Below the pieces are notes generated by a model, which saw nothing but the letters and a program-made list of their open reading frames with translations, was not told the origin of the DNA and did not search any database. Shown one piece after another: positions 16,611 through 24,243 of a DNA stretch of 64,000 bases (positions within the stretch are counted from its first letter, which is position 1; each line of letters begins with the position of its first letter). Location: assembly GCA_965216585.1 (NCBI GenBank), contig CBDCGC010000003.1, positions 3,782,001-3,846,000 of the forward strand, given 5' to 3'. Position numbers and translations under genes: made by a program. This DNA comes from CADEER01 sp965216585. GTDB taxonomy: Bacteria; Desulfobacterota; Binatia; HRBIN30; CADEER01.

Positions 16611-17828
16611 ATGAGCAACGACCGACCACGAATTGCCGTCGTCCTGTCGGGCGGCGGCGCGCGCGGCGCCTATGAGGCGGGAGTGCTGTCGTTCATCCTC
16701 GGCGATGTCGCGCGCCGCCTCGGCCGCCCGATCCATTTCGACATTCTCACCGGCACCAGCGTCGGCGCCATCCACGCTTGCTATCTCGCCGGCGCGCAGG
16801 CGGCGGATGATTGCGGCGAGCGGTTGGTCGAGGTGTGGCGCTCCCTTTCGTTCGATTCGGTCATGGAGTTGTCACCGCGGGCGGTGCTGCGGATTCCGTG
16901 GAAGCTGCTCGGCTTCGGTGGTTCCGACGAAATCGAGGGCGGCCGTCGACTGCAGGGGCTGTTCAACACGGCCGGCCTGGAGGCGCTGGTGCTCTCGGCG
17001 GTCGATTGGCGCGCCTTGCGCGCCAACATCGACAGCGGGCGGCTGGCCGGTCTCGCGGTTGCCGCGACGGAGATCGCCAGTGGCCGGTCATTCGTCTTTG
17101 TCGATTGCCCGGGTGGCGACGTTCCCGACTGTGCCGCCGACCCGTTGGTGGTGACTCGAGGTGCCCGAATGGAGCCGGTCCACGCGCTGGCGTCGGCGGC
17201 GATTCCGATGATCTTTCCGGCGATCAAAGTGGGCGAGCGCTTCTACAGCGACGGCGGGCTGCGCATGAACACGCCCCTGGCGCCGGCGTTGCGCCTGGGC
17301 GCCGACCGGGTGTTGGTCATCGGTTTGCGGCACGACTACGGTTCGCAGGAGCCGACCTTTGCCGACGAGCGCGAAACGGTGGCGCAGAGCCCGATCTACC
17401 TGGCGGGCAAGGCGTTGAACGCGCTCCTCCTCGACCGCGTCGAATACGACCTCGGGCGCATGCGCCTGTTCAACGCCATCTTGCGCAACGGTATCGACGC
17501 CTATGGCGAGGGCTTTCTCGAGCGCATCAACGAACCGATCATCAAGCGCCGCGGCCGTCCCTACAAGATCGTCGAGTCGATCTTCGTCCGCCCATCCGAC
17601 GATCTCGGCGTGACGGCAGCCCAGTGCATGCGGTCGCAACTGCGTTCGGCCACTGGCGGCACCATCAAGCGAACGGTTCTGCGCTACCTGTCCGAAACGG
17701 ACATGAGCGAAGCCGACTTTCTTTCCTATCTGTACTTCGACGGCTGTTTCGCCGAGCAATTGATCGACATGGGGCGCCAGGACGCCGCGGCGATGGAAGA
17801 CGAGCTGGTCGAGTTCTTCGACATCTGA
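16611..17828 (+). CDS. Patatin-like phospholipase
   Basis: 405 residues. The oxyanion motif VVLSGGGARGAYEAG is at about 10-24, the nucleophile elbow GTSVG at 48-52 (Ser50), and the Asp of the Ser-Asp dyad is in YSDGGLRMNTP near residue 214. The family hydrolyses acyl chains from phospholipids or other lipids. The protein is longer than minimal patatins, with a C-terminal helical extension. The NFACT-R gene starts 10 nt after its stop. Confidence 0.9.
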   Translation: MSNDRPRIAVVLSGGGARGAYEAGVLSFILGDVARRLGRPIHFDILTGTSVGAIHACYLAGAQAADDCGERLVEVWRSLSFDSVMELSPRAVLRIPWKLLGFGGSDEIEGGRRLQGLFNTAGLEALVLSAVDWRALRANIDSGRLAGLAVAATEIASGRSFVFVDCPGGDVPDCAADPLVVTRGARMEPVHALASAAIPMIFPAIKVGERFYSDGGLRMNTPLAPALRLGADRVLVIGLRHDYGSQEPTFADERETVAQSPIYLAGKALNALLLDRVEYDLGRMRLFNAILRNGIDAYGEGFLERINEPIIKRRGRPYKIVESIFVRPSDDLGVTAAQCMRSQLRSATGGTIKRTVLRYLSETDMSEADFLSYLYFDGCFAEQLIDMGRQDAAAMEDELVEFFDI

Positions 17829-17837
17829 TGGAAACCA

Positions 17838-18263
17838 ATGAGCAACCAAAGCCGGGACGATGAACATCGCCACGATCGCGATGCCGGCGTGTGGAACGGT
17901 GTCTCGGTGGCGCGGCGTTTCGAGTCGCCCGATGGCCTTATCATCCTGGTCGGGCGCAGCGGGCGAGACAACGACGTGCTGACGTTCAAGATCGGCGCCG
18001 CCAACGACACCTGGATGCACGTCGCCTCCGGGCCGGGGTCGCACGTCATCATACGCAACCCCGACAACCTATCGACCCTCCCGCGCGACACCATGCGCTA
18101 CGCCGCGGCGCTTGCGGTTGGCTACTCGAGCGCTCGCAAGGGCGGGCGCAGCGCAGTGCACGTCGCCCGCTGCGCCGACGTGTCGAAAGCGCGTGGCATG
18201 GCGGCGGGCAAGGTCTCACTGCGCCGCTACAAGACCGTGCAAGCGTCACCGCTGCGCGAGTAG
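17838..18263 (+). CDS. Stand-alone NFACT-R (DUF814) RNA-binding-domain protein
   Basis: 141 residues. The core RFESPDGLIILVGRSGRDND, then LTFKIGAANDTWMHVASGPG and SHVIIRNPDN, matches the NFACT-R domain normally found at the C-terminus of RqcH/Fbp/Tae2 proteins. Here the domain is alone, with a 25-residue polar N-terminus and no NFACT-N or coiled-coil part. In ribosome quality control the full-length protein binds stalled 50S-peptidyl-tRNA; what the isolated domain does is not established for this organism. Convergent with queG. Confidence 0.85.
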   Translation: MSNQSRDDEHRHDRDAGVWNGVSVARRFESPDGLIILVGRSGRDNDVLTFKIGAANDTWMHVASGPGSHVIIRNPDNLSTLPRDTMRYAAALAVGYSSARKGGRSAVHVARCADVSKARGMAAGKVSLRRYKTVQASPLRE

Positions 18264-18275
18264 GAGTTGCCGCAC

Positions 18276-19223
18276 TCAGGTGCCGAGACCGCGAATCGCC
18301 TGCGCGTTGCGCCGGATTCCCTTCGCCTTCGAACGCGCGAAGGCGGTGTGGCTGTACCTCTCGGCAAAGGTTGCCTCGTCGATCGTGGCGAGTGCCTCCA
18401 GGTCGGGTGCGGCCAGTTGCGGTTGCGGCGCGAAGCGCGGCTCGCGCGTCGGCCGTGCGAACTTCTCGTTCCACGGACACACCTCCTGGCAGACGTCGCA
18501 GCCGAAGAGCCAGTCGGCGACGTCCCGGCGTTGCCGTGCGTCGAAGTCGCCTCGGTGCTCGATGGTGAGGTAGGAGATGCACCTTCGCGCGTCGAGCACG
18601 CGCGGCGCCGGGAAGGAGTCGGTCGGGCAGGCGTCGAGGCAGAGCGTGCACGAGCCGCAGTGGTCGGTTGCGAAAGGCGCGTCGCAGTCGAGAGGCAGAT
18701 CGGTGAGCGCCGTCGCGATGAAGGTATACGAACCGATCGAAGGGTGGATGAGCATCGTGTTCTTGGCGATCCAGCCCAACCCGGCGCGCTGAGCCAGCTC
18801 GCGCTCGGGCACCGGCCCGGCATCGACGTAGGCGCGCGTCGCCGCCGGCGTCGAACCGAGATCGCGCAGGTGTTGCACGAGCTCATCGAGACGCTCGTCG
18901 ATGACGTCGTGGTAGTCGTCGCCCCAGGCATAGCGGGCAACCCGCGCTCCCGCCCGCGGCGCCGTGCCGGGATGGTAGTACGAGGCCAACAGCACGACGG
19001 CCCGCTTCGCGCCCGGCGCAATCGACGCCGGATTGTCACGCTGTTCGGCCTGGCGGTGCATGTAGCCCATCGCCGCCGCGCAGCCGGCATCCAACCAGGA
19101 GCGCAGCGCCCGCCGCTCGACCGGGCCGAGGTCGCAGATCCCCACCGCATCGAAGCCGAGATTCAATGCCGCGTCTCGGACGCTCTCAGTCAAGCCGGAT
19201 CGAAGCTCCTGCAGCGGCGGCAT
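18276..19223 (-). CDS. queG: Epoxyqueuosine reductase
   Basis: 315 residues. It reduces epoxyqueuosine to queuosine in tRNA, using cobalamin and two [4Fe-4S] clusters. Visible features: N-terminal LGFDAVGICDLGPVERRALR, then MGYMHRQAEQRDNPASIAPG (cofactor region), and the two cluster motifs CGSCTLCLDACPTDSF and FGCDVCQEVCPWN. Length is slightly short of E. coli QueG, with no HEAT-repeat extension. Start ATG 19223 gives the usual N-terminus. No other queuosine genes nearby. Confidence 0.93.
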   Translation of the reverse strand: MPPLQELRSGLTESVRDAALNLGFDAVGICDLGPVERRALRSWLDAGCAAAMGYMHRQAEQRDNPASIAPGAKRAVVLLASYYHPGTAPRAGARVARYAWGDDYHDVIDERLDELVQHLRDLGSTPAATRAYVDAGPVPERELAQRAGLGWIAKNTMLIHPSIGSYTFIATALTDLPLDCDAPFATDHCGSCTLCLDACPTDSFPAPRVLDARRCISYLTIEHRGDFDARQRRDVADWLFGCDVCQEVCPWNEKFARPTREPRFAPQPQLAAPDLEALATIDEATFAERYSHTAFARSKAKGIRRNAQAIRGLGT

Positions 19224-19448
19224 GGTGACGAGAGGAGCAGACGAGTGGACATTGTCAATCGAGCAGGCAACGCGAGGCTTCGATTTGGCACGGAGGCGAA
19301 GACTGTTCCACTCGTCGTTTGCGCCGCGACAGTCTATTTTGTAGTTGACGTTTCATAAGGGATTCTACGTAGACAGAATTTTCATAATCCTATTGAAAAA
19401 TGAGGGGAGGGGCGATGTAGGCAAAGAAGCACCAGCCGGGAGGAAGCC

Positions 19449-20018
19449 ATGGCAAAGAGCAGTCGTCGGGCAAGTCGCATTCGGGCCAAGCAGCGCAGGC
19501 GCGCCGAGCACGAGAGGGCGGGCAACCGCCGCCGCTTCCTGCGCCGCCTGACGATTGTCGGTGTGGGAGTCGCGGCGTTTCTCGTCGCTGGAGGTTTGCT
19601 GCAGGAGTGGTTGCCGTCGAGCTCACCCGGGAGGCGTACATGGCTGGGGTCGACGTCGGCCGATGCGTTTGAATCGACGGGGGGAGAGCGACCGGCAGCG
19701 GCATCGCCCGAGGCGCAGCGCGCCCACCTCATCGCACGGTTGGAAGCCGCCAAAAAGCGACGCCAGGAGCTCGTGGAGTGGCGTCGTGCGGTCGATCAGG
19801 CCCGTCCTGGAGCCCTCGAGCGTTTCGTCGTGATGCCGGCGCTGCCGGCAGGCAGCTCTGCTGCCCGGGTGAACGCGAGCAAGGAAGTGGAGCTCGTTCC
19901 GGCAAGCAAGCAGATGCGAGTGCTTGCCGAGCGTATCCAGGCATTCAAGCCATACGCCGACGATCCGCTGCGTCTGCTCGATCGCGAGGGCAAGGCCGCC
20001 TGGGAGCAGGTGCGATGA
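19449..20018 (+). CDS. Membrane-anchored coiled-coil protein upstream of Rhs/Tc fragment, function unknown
   Basis: 189 residues. A strongly basic N-terminus (about residues 1-32) is followed by one membrane segment (about 34-50, LTIVGVGVAAFLVAGGLL) and an Ala/Arg/Glu-rich helical segment (about 90-120) likely to form a coiled coil. No family recognised. Its stop overlaps the start of the SpvB-like fragment by 4 bases (ATGATG), so the two were translationally coupled; it may be an accessory protein of the Rhs/Tc toxin (inference). The 225 bp upstream, back to queG, are AT-rich with a TTGACG box near 19345 and no gene. Confidence 0.65.
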   Translation: MAKSSRRASRIRAKQRRRAEHERAGNRRRFLRRLTIVGVGVAAFLVAGGLLQEWLPSSSPGRRTWLGSTSADAFESTGGERPAAASPEAQRAHLIARLEAAKKRRQELVEWRRAVDQARPGALERFVVMPALPAGSSAARVNASKEVELVPASKQMRVLAERIQAFKPYADDPLRLLDREGKAAWEQVR

Positions 20019-20638
20019 TGAGAAGGGCCGATTTGCATGGTCTCGTAGTTGTTTGTGCCCTCTCTTGCTTTCCGCTCGTCGTGGTTGCAGATACCGGTAG
20101 CAGTCTCGGCGATCGCAGCGGCGAGGGTTCGACGCCGTTCTCAGGCCTGGCGCAGACGCCAGAGGCGAACCTCTTCACCGGAACGCTGTCCACGAGCATC
20201 CCCATTGCAGTGCCGCCTGGGCGCAAGAACATGACTCCGAAGTTGGTTCTCGAGTACTCGAGCGGTGGGGGCCCCAGCCCTTACGGGTATGGGTGGAGTC
20301 TGATGCTCGGCTCGATCCACCGGACCACGCGTTGGGGAGTCCCGAACTGCGACAACCCCCACTTCGACGACTTCGTGATGTCGATGCCGGGGGGCGGCTC
20401 GGCCGAGCTCGTGGAAACGGGCAGTGGTACGAATATCTATCGTCCCAAGGTCGAGCAGGGGTACACCGAGGCGAGGTTCCAGAACAACACCTGGACGGCA
20501 TACGACAGCGCCGGCATGACCTACACCTTCGGCCCGAACAAGGATTCGCGGCTGGGGACGACCAACGATCCGCCGCTCGAGCAGACAAACCCGGATGGAA
20601 CGTGCGACTTGCTCATGAGCGATGTCCGTCTCCAATGA
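20015..20638 (+). pseudogene. N-terminal fragment of SpvB/TcB-type Rhs toxin
   Basis: 207 residues, with signal peptide (LHGLVVVCALSCFPLVVVAD). The mature part contains the SpvB N-terminal signature: ANLFTGTLSTSIPIAVPPG, KLVLEYSSGGGPSPYGYGW and SLMLGSIHRTTRWGVPN. Family proteins run to well over 1000 residues (SpvB, then middle, then Rhs repeats); this one stops at SDVRLQ. The missing C-terminal part resembles the sequence now at 30.9-34.8 kb. The break falls at about 20628, inside the start of the following membrane-protein gene, so the truncation is a rearrangement and not a point mutation (inference). Confidence 0.8.
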
Positions 20639-21401
20639 AGGCAGCAATGAGTCCACTCAGGGCTTTGCCCGCGGAGCGGGTTTGGGGTTGGCAATCTTTG
20701 TGGCCGGGGCTGTCCTTTTTCTCTTTGGGTGGTTGTTTGTTGTGCCCATGGCTCTGGGACCCCTCTTCAATTGGCTTTGCATCCCCGGACACGAAATTTG
20801 GTTGATCGTCGCGGCTTTCGTCGCGTTTCCGGGCGGGATTACGGCAGTGTTTGTGGACTACCTGGTTGCGCGTGGTCGTCGCGTTGGCCTTGGGTTTGCT
20901 GTGTCCGTTGTTTCGTGTTGGCTCGCTGCCACGGCGGTCAGTTTGCTCACACTGTTCTTTTTTCTGTACCTCGTTGTTTACCCTCTCCTGGGTGCCGCTC
21001 TCTTGCTCATGGCCGCGCTGAGGGCTCGTGGTAGGCGAGACGTGGTGGCTGCTGCGGCTGCATGCATGATTGCCGCAATGGCTGTACTCACCGGCCTCGC
21101 CCGGAGCGACATCTGGTCCGACCACCCCCCGGATCTGATCGTGGTACTGAGTTCTCGGGCTACGGAAACCGACCGGCAGACACTACTCGGCTCGGTTTTG
21201 GAGCAGGCCCGCGTGCCGGCAGGATCTGACAATCCCATCGGGATCGACACCCGAAGTGCTGCCGGCCCGGGTCGGGTCAGGGTCAGCTTTCATAGCTCCT
21301 ATGATCCGGCACTTCGGCTCGAATACATAGAGCGTGTGCGACGCTCTCCGCTCGTAGCTTCAGTGTTCGAGGAGCCATCGAGTAATCGAGTCTGTCGTTG
21401 A
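20622..21401 (+). CDS. Polytopic membrane protein, unknown; possible immunity-type protein
   Basis: 259 residues. Four hydrophobic segments are visible at about 18-45, 55-80, 92-125 and 140-160, followed by a soluble C-terminal domain of about 90 residues with 'DLIVVLSSRATETDRQTLL' and 'RVRVSFHSSYDPALRLEYI'. No family recognised. Its ATG lies within the last codons of the truncated SpvB fragment, so the native start may have been replaced by Rhs sequence at the breakpoint. Position directly after a Tc/Rhs piece makes an immunity role possible, but nothing in the sequence proves it. Confidence 0.6.
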   Translation: MSVSNEGSNESTQGFARGAGLGLAIFVAGAVLFLFGWLFVVPMALGPLFNWLCIPGHEIWLIVAAFVAFPGGITAVFVDYLVARGRRVGLGFAVSVVSCWLAATAVSLLTLFFFLYLVVYPLLGAALLLMAALRARGRRDVVAAAAACMIAAMAVLTGLARSDIWSDHPPDLIVVLSSRATETDRQTLLGSVLEQARVPAGSDNPIGIDTRSAAGPGRVRVSFHSSYDPALRLEYIERVRRSPLVASVFEEPSSNRVCR

Positions 21402-21654
21402 AAAAGTAAAAGGCGGTGATGCGAACCGAACGGTCGCCAGCAAATCCGTGGTTCAAGGTGGCCCATCCATTGGGCTTCGTTTGTGGTTGGTATTCCTGAT
21501 GAGGTGAAGAGTGGTTGCGCGATGCGAACGCTCGCCAGCGATGCTGCGATCCGAGACTTACGAGAGCGACGCGAACTGCCCGACTCGAGGCCGAATCAGC
21601 GCGGCACGGGTTTCTCTCTTGAGCCCGATGCTATCAAATGGTAGCTACGGGGTC

Positions 21655-21879
21655 ATGGCGCAGGTGCAGTTGGCTGCTCGTGTCGATGCTCGGGTGAAGG
21701 AAGCGCTCGACCGGCTCTGTCGTGCTCGAGGTTTGAAGATGAACCGGTTCGTCGAGGACGCCATCATCGACAAGTTGGAAGAGCTCGAAGACATTGAGGA
21801 CCTCAAGGCCATCCGGCACGAGCCCGCCCGACCGCTGACGGCCATTCTCAAAGACCTCGGGCTGGATGGCAAGCTTTAG
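21655..21879 (+). CDS. RelB-like/ribbon-helix-helix antitoxin
   Basis: 74 residues from ATG 21655 (an in-frame ATG at 21628 adds 9 residues). The N-terminal QVQLAARVDARVKEALDRLC and GLKMNRFVEDAIIDKLEELE form a ribbon-helix-helix DNA-binding domain; the C-terminal tail (AIRHEPARPLTAILKDLGL) is the toxin-wrapping arm typical of type II antitoxins. It overlaps the toxin gene by 14 bases. A short GCTA-N8-TAGC inverted repeat at 21630-21645 just upstream may be part of the autoregulatory operator. Confidence 0.85.
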   Translation: MAQVQLAARVDARVKEALDRLCRARGLKMNRFVEDAIIDKLEELEDIEDLKAIRHEPARPLTAILKDLGLDGKL

Positions 21880-22126
21880 GATCGAAGTCTCCGCCACGGC
21901 CGAGAAGCAACTAAGGAAACTCAATCGCAGGGATCTGGTTCGCGTCGTAGTGGCGATTGAGGCGCTGGCAAATGATCCTCGGCCACCGGGTTGTCGCAAG
22001 CTCCAGGGGTACGACGATGTGTACCGAATCCGCGTCGGTAACCTTCGGGTACTCTACGCTATCGATGGCCGGCGAGTGATCGTGACCGTACTCAAAGTCG
22101 CGCATCGAAAAGACGTCTGCCGTTGA
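21866..22126 (+). CDS. RelE/ParE-superfamily toxin
   Basis: 86 residues. The RelE fold is recognisable: FRIEVSATAEKQLRKLNRRD, then a CRKLQGYDDVYRIRVGNLRV strand pair and the C-terminal VLKVAHRKDVCR that carries the Arg/His residues used for ribosome-dependent mRNA cleavage in RelE. It overlaps the antitoxin by 14 bases, so the operon is antitoxin first, as usual. It lies inside the scrambled Rhs region, where such pairs often accompany mobile DNA. Confidence 0.9.
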   Translation: MASFRIEVSATAEKQLRKLNRRDLVRVVVAIEALANDPRPPGCRKLQGYDDVYRIRVGNLRVLYAIDGRRVIVTVLKVAHRKDVCR

Positions 22127-22157
22127 CGTCCCACACGCTTCACCCTTTGAAGCCGGA

Positions 22158-22255
22158 GGAGGGGACGTGTGGGCGAGTGCCCGAGTTGGCAGCAATGCTC
22201 GCCGAACCTGAAACTCGCTGAGGTCAACTCGGGCAGTCGGGCACACGTCTCCTCC
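22158..22255. repeat. Long imperfect inverted repeat (33-nt arms)
   Basis: Arms 22158-22190 and 22223-22255 are reverse complements at about 28 of 33 positions (for example GACGTGTG pairing with CACACGTC and GCCCGAGTTG pairing with CAACTCGGGC), separated by a 32-nt loop. It sits between the RelE stop and the first base of the Rhs fragment (22279). A REP/BIME-like unit or the scar of a small transposable element are both possible. Confidence 0.7.
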
Positions 22256-22278
22256 CTTGCATAGCGTGCCCACGAGCT

Positions 22279-23028
22279 CTGCGCTATCTGTACGGGGCCA
22301 TCCCGGACCAGGGTTACGAGTTCAACGCAGAAGACCGCGTGTCGCGGATCTTCCATGCCTCTGGTGCCATTCGCAAGGTAGACGTGCACTACGACGAGAG
22401 CGGCCAGCAGGTGGCCAAGGTGGTGCGCGACTTCAATACCGAGGCCGTCGAGCACGTCTCGAAATACTACAGCCAGTACGCCGAGGTCACGGCGGAAGTA
22501 CTGGCGACCACGACGGAGCGCAAGACGCTGAAGTCCTACTTCTTCGGCGGACAGCGCGTCGCTACGAGAATCAACGACGGGGCTGCGTGGGAGACCGCGC
22601 CACTTGCCTCGCTCGGTGGTTGGAATCCGGTCCAATTCGCCACGGCGTGGGCCGGGAGACCGGTGCTAGTGGTGGGCCTGAGCACCGGAGCGCAGTCGGT
22701 CGCGGCTGCGAGCCTTGCTCTGCTCTTTGTAACCCTGTTTCTCCTGCCCCCAGGGCGCCGGCGGCGTGCGGTGGTGGGGTTGCGGGTCTCCAGAGGACCG
22801 GTGCTCGGTATTGCCATTCTGTTTGCCACGGGCACGATCCCCATCCCGCTGCTGATCCAGCCGGCGCAGGCGTGCACGGGCTGCAATTGCCCGACACCGA
22901 CGCCGACACCGCCCGAAGAGCTGCGCTACTTCCACTACAACCACCTCGGCTCGCCACTGATGATCACCGACGGGCCGGCACGCTGATCGAGCAGATTCGC
23001 TACCACCCCTACGGCCAGGTGCGCGGTC
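22279..23028 (+). pseudogene. Internal fragment of Rhs protein (with embedded membrane segments), frameshifted
   Basis: From LRYLYGAIPDQGYEF to YHPYGQVRGR this stretch is collinear with bases about 32953-33705 of the larger Rhs frame. It has no start of its own. Near 22973-22980 one base is missing relative to that copy, giving an early TGA at 22984-22986; the following bases in the next frame continue the homology. Homology ends at 23028, exactly where the solo right end of the 810-bp element begins. Two hydrophobic segments (about 22690-22760 and 22795-22870) flank a PPGRRRRAVVG loop and are shared with the other copy. Confidence 0.8.
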
Positions 23029-23074
23029 GCAAACTAACAAACTAGCAACGTCCCCTGTGAGCGAAGCGAACGTA
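23029..23074 (+). repeat. Solo right end of the 810-bp element
   Basis: 46 bases identical to the right terminus of the three full copies (gcaaactaacaaactagcaa then cgtcccctgtgagcgaagcg and aacgta). There is no matching left end within the preceding 800 bp; Rhs sequence directly abuts it. It is either the remnant of an element whose left part was lost by deletion or a junction made by recombination between element ends. Confidence 0.8.
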
Positions 23075-23656
23075 TCGTCTTCCAATCGATCCAACGGCCC
23101 AGAAAGCGGCCCGACTCTCCCGGGCCCATTTGATTCGACGGCAGCGGTCGAGTTCATGGCGATCGTCTGGCTTCGAAGGCGACGCAGCCAGCTGCGGTTT
23201 TCGCTTCGACCCCATCGGCGAGTCGGCCCTCGAAGCAATTTCGGTCGCGGCCGTTGTCATCGGCGAGTCGGGCAGTGACCCACACTACGCGCTGGGACGA
23301 CTGGTCGACCACGACCGCCCGATCGGGCAGATCGTCGAGATGCTCCAACCAATCCGGCAGGGGCGGCACCATGACCCCCTACTATACCCTTCCGGCACAA
23401 ACCAAAAATGGTGACTCATACCGACAGAGACGGAAGTCCGCGTCCCTATTCCAAGAAGCGGCCATGCGTGATGGCCGTAACCGAGTTATACACCAGCTGG
23501 TGGCCGCACAAGATTCTGCCGCAAGAGATTCTCTTGATTCAATTGAGCGCCACGAAATCTAGTGCGGCCCTCTGGGCCCTCATCTCACTACGACCAATTT
23601 TCTTGACAAATCGGTGGCCAGGGGACTAGCGTTCATCATACGCCTTTACGAACCAA
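23075..23656. other. Gene-poor junction region
   Basis: About 580 bp with only short unconvincing frames on both strands (the best, minus 23154-23372 and plus 23130-23414, show no recognisable family). It separates the solo element end from the secreted-protein block. Near its end TTGACA (23604-23609) with a weak -10 (TAGCGT, 18-nt spacing) is a plausible promoter for the cohesin-like gene. Confidence 0.4.
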
Positions 23657-24232
23657 ATGGATTCTCCCAAGACACGGATCGCCTCGCGCGCTTGTGCTTT
23701 TGGCCGTAGCGGAGCAAAGCTCGCGGTGCTTGTCATTCTGTCGATTCCGCACAGTGCGATTGGGCAGTCGATCTCTGTTGGTTCTGGCGCCGGCGAACCC
23801 GGCTGGATCATTCCCGTTGACGTCACGCTGACGACGTCTGGCCAGAGCGTCGCGGCGTTCCAGCATGAGCTCTACGTTGACCCACTCAAGACACCAATTG
23901 CTTCGACGGCCGACGGAGACCCCGATTGCGTTTCGGCCCCGGGCAGTTCCAAAGGGGCCAACTTTGCATTTCATCCTGTCGGCTGTGACCCAGGGGAATG
24001 CCACACAGTTCGAGCGGTCGTCATCGACGAGGAAGCTACTAGCCCGATGTCAGACGGCATTGCATATACATGCAACTTCGAGATCTCGTCCGATGCGGTT
24101 ACGGGCAACACGTACGTGATCCTTGTAGGGGAACTACACGCCGCAGGGCCTGCTGGAACCAGTGTACCCCTCGGTGGCTCTGGCGGCTCCATCGTGGTCA
24201 CCGAGTCCTGCGGCCAATGTGGGTGCCCGTAA
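23657..24232 (+). CDS. Secreted cohesin-like protein
   Basis: 191 residues. The signal peptide (about residues 1-37) has hydrophobic core LAVLVILSIPHSAIG. The mature part begins ISVGSGAGEPGWIIPVDVTL and AAFQHELYVDPLKTP, which is the beta-sandwich pattern of cohesin domains (small residue-rich first strands, then a 'G/A-F' strand and 'YDP'-like turn). The end is Cys-rich (VTESCGQCGCP), probably a short disulfide-linked cap. Its neighbours downstream carry dockerin-like doublets, so a non-covalent cohesin-dockerin contact is plausible but not shown. Starts a four-gene block with the subtilase, propeller protein and Lgt. Confidence 0.7.
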   Translation: MDSPKTRIASRACAFGRSGAKLAVLVILSIPHSAIGQSISVGSGAGEPGWIIPVDVTLTTSGQSVAAFQHELYVDPLKTPIASTADGDPDCVSAPGSSKGANFAFHPVGCDPGECHTVRAVVIDEEATSPMSDGIAYTCNFEISSDAVTGNTYVILVGELHAAGPAGTSVPLGGSGGSIVVTESCGQCGCP

Positions 24233-24243
24233 AGGGAGACGCT

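Noticed and set aside
22973..22986. Programmed frameshift in the Rhs fragment
   Set aside because: There is no slippery heptamer, and the fragment lacks both ends, so simple decay explains the missing base.
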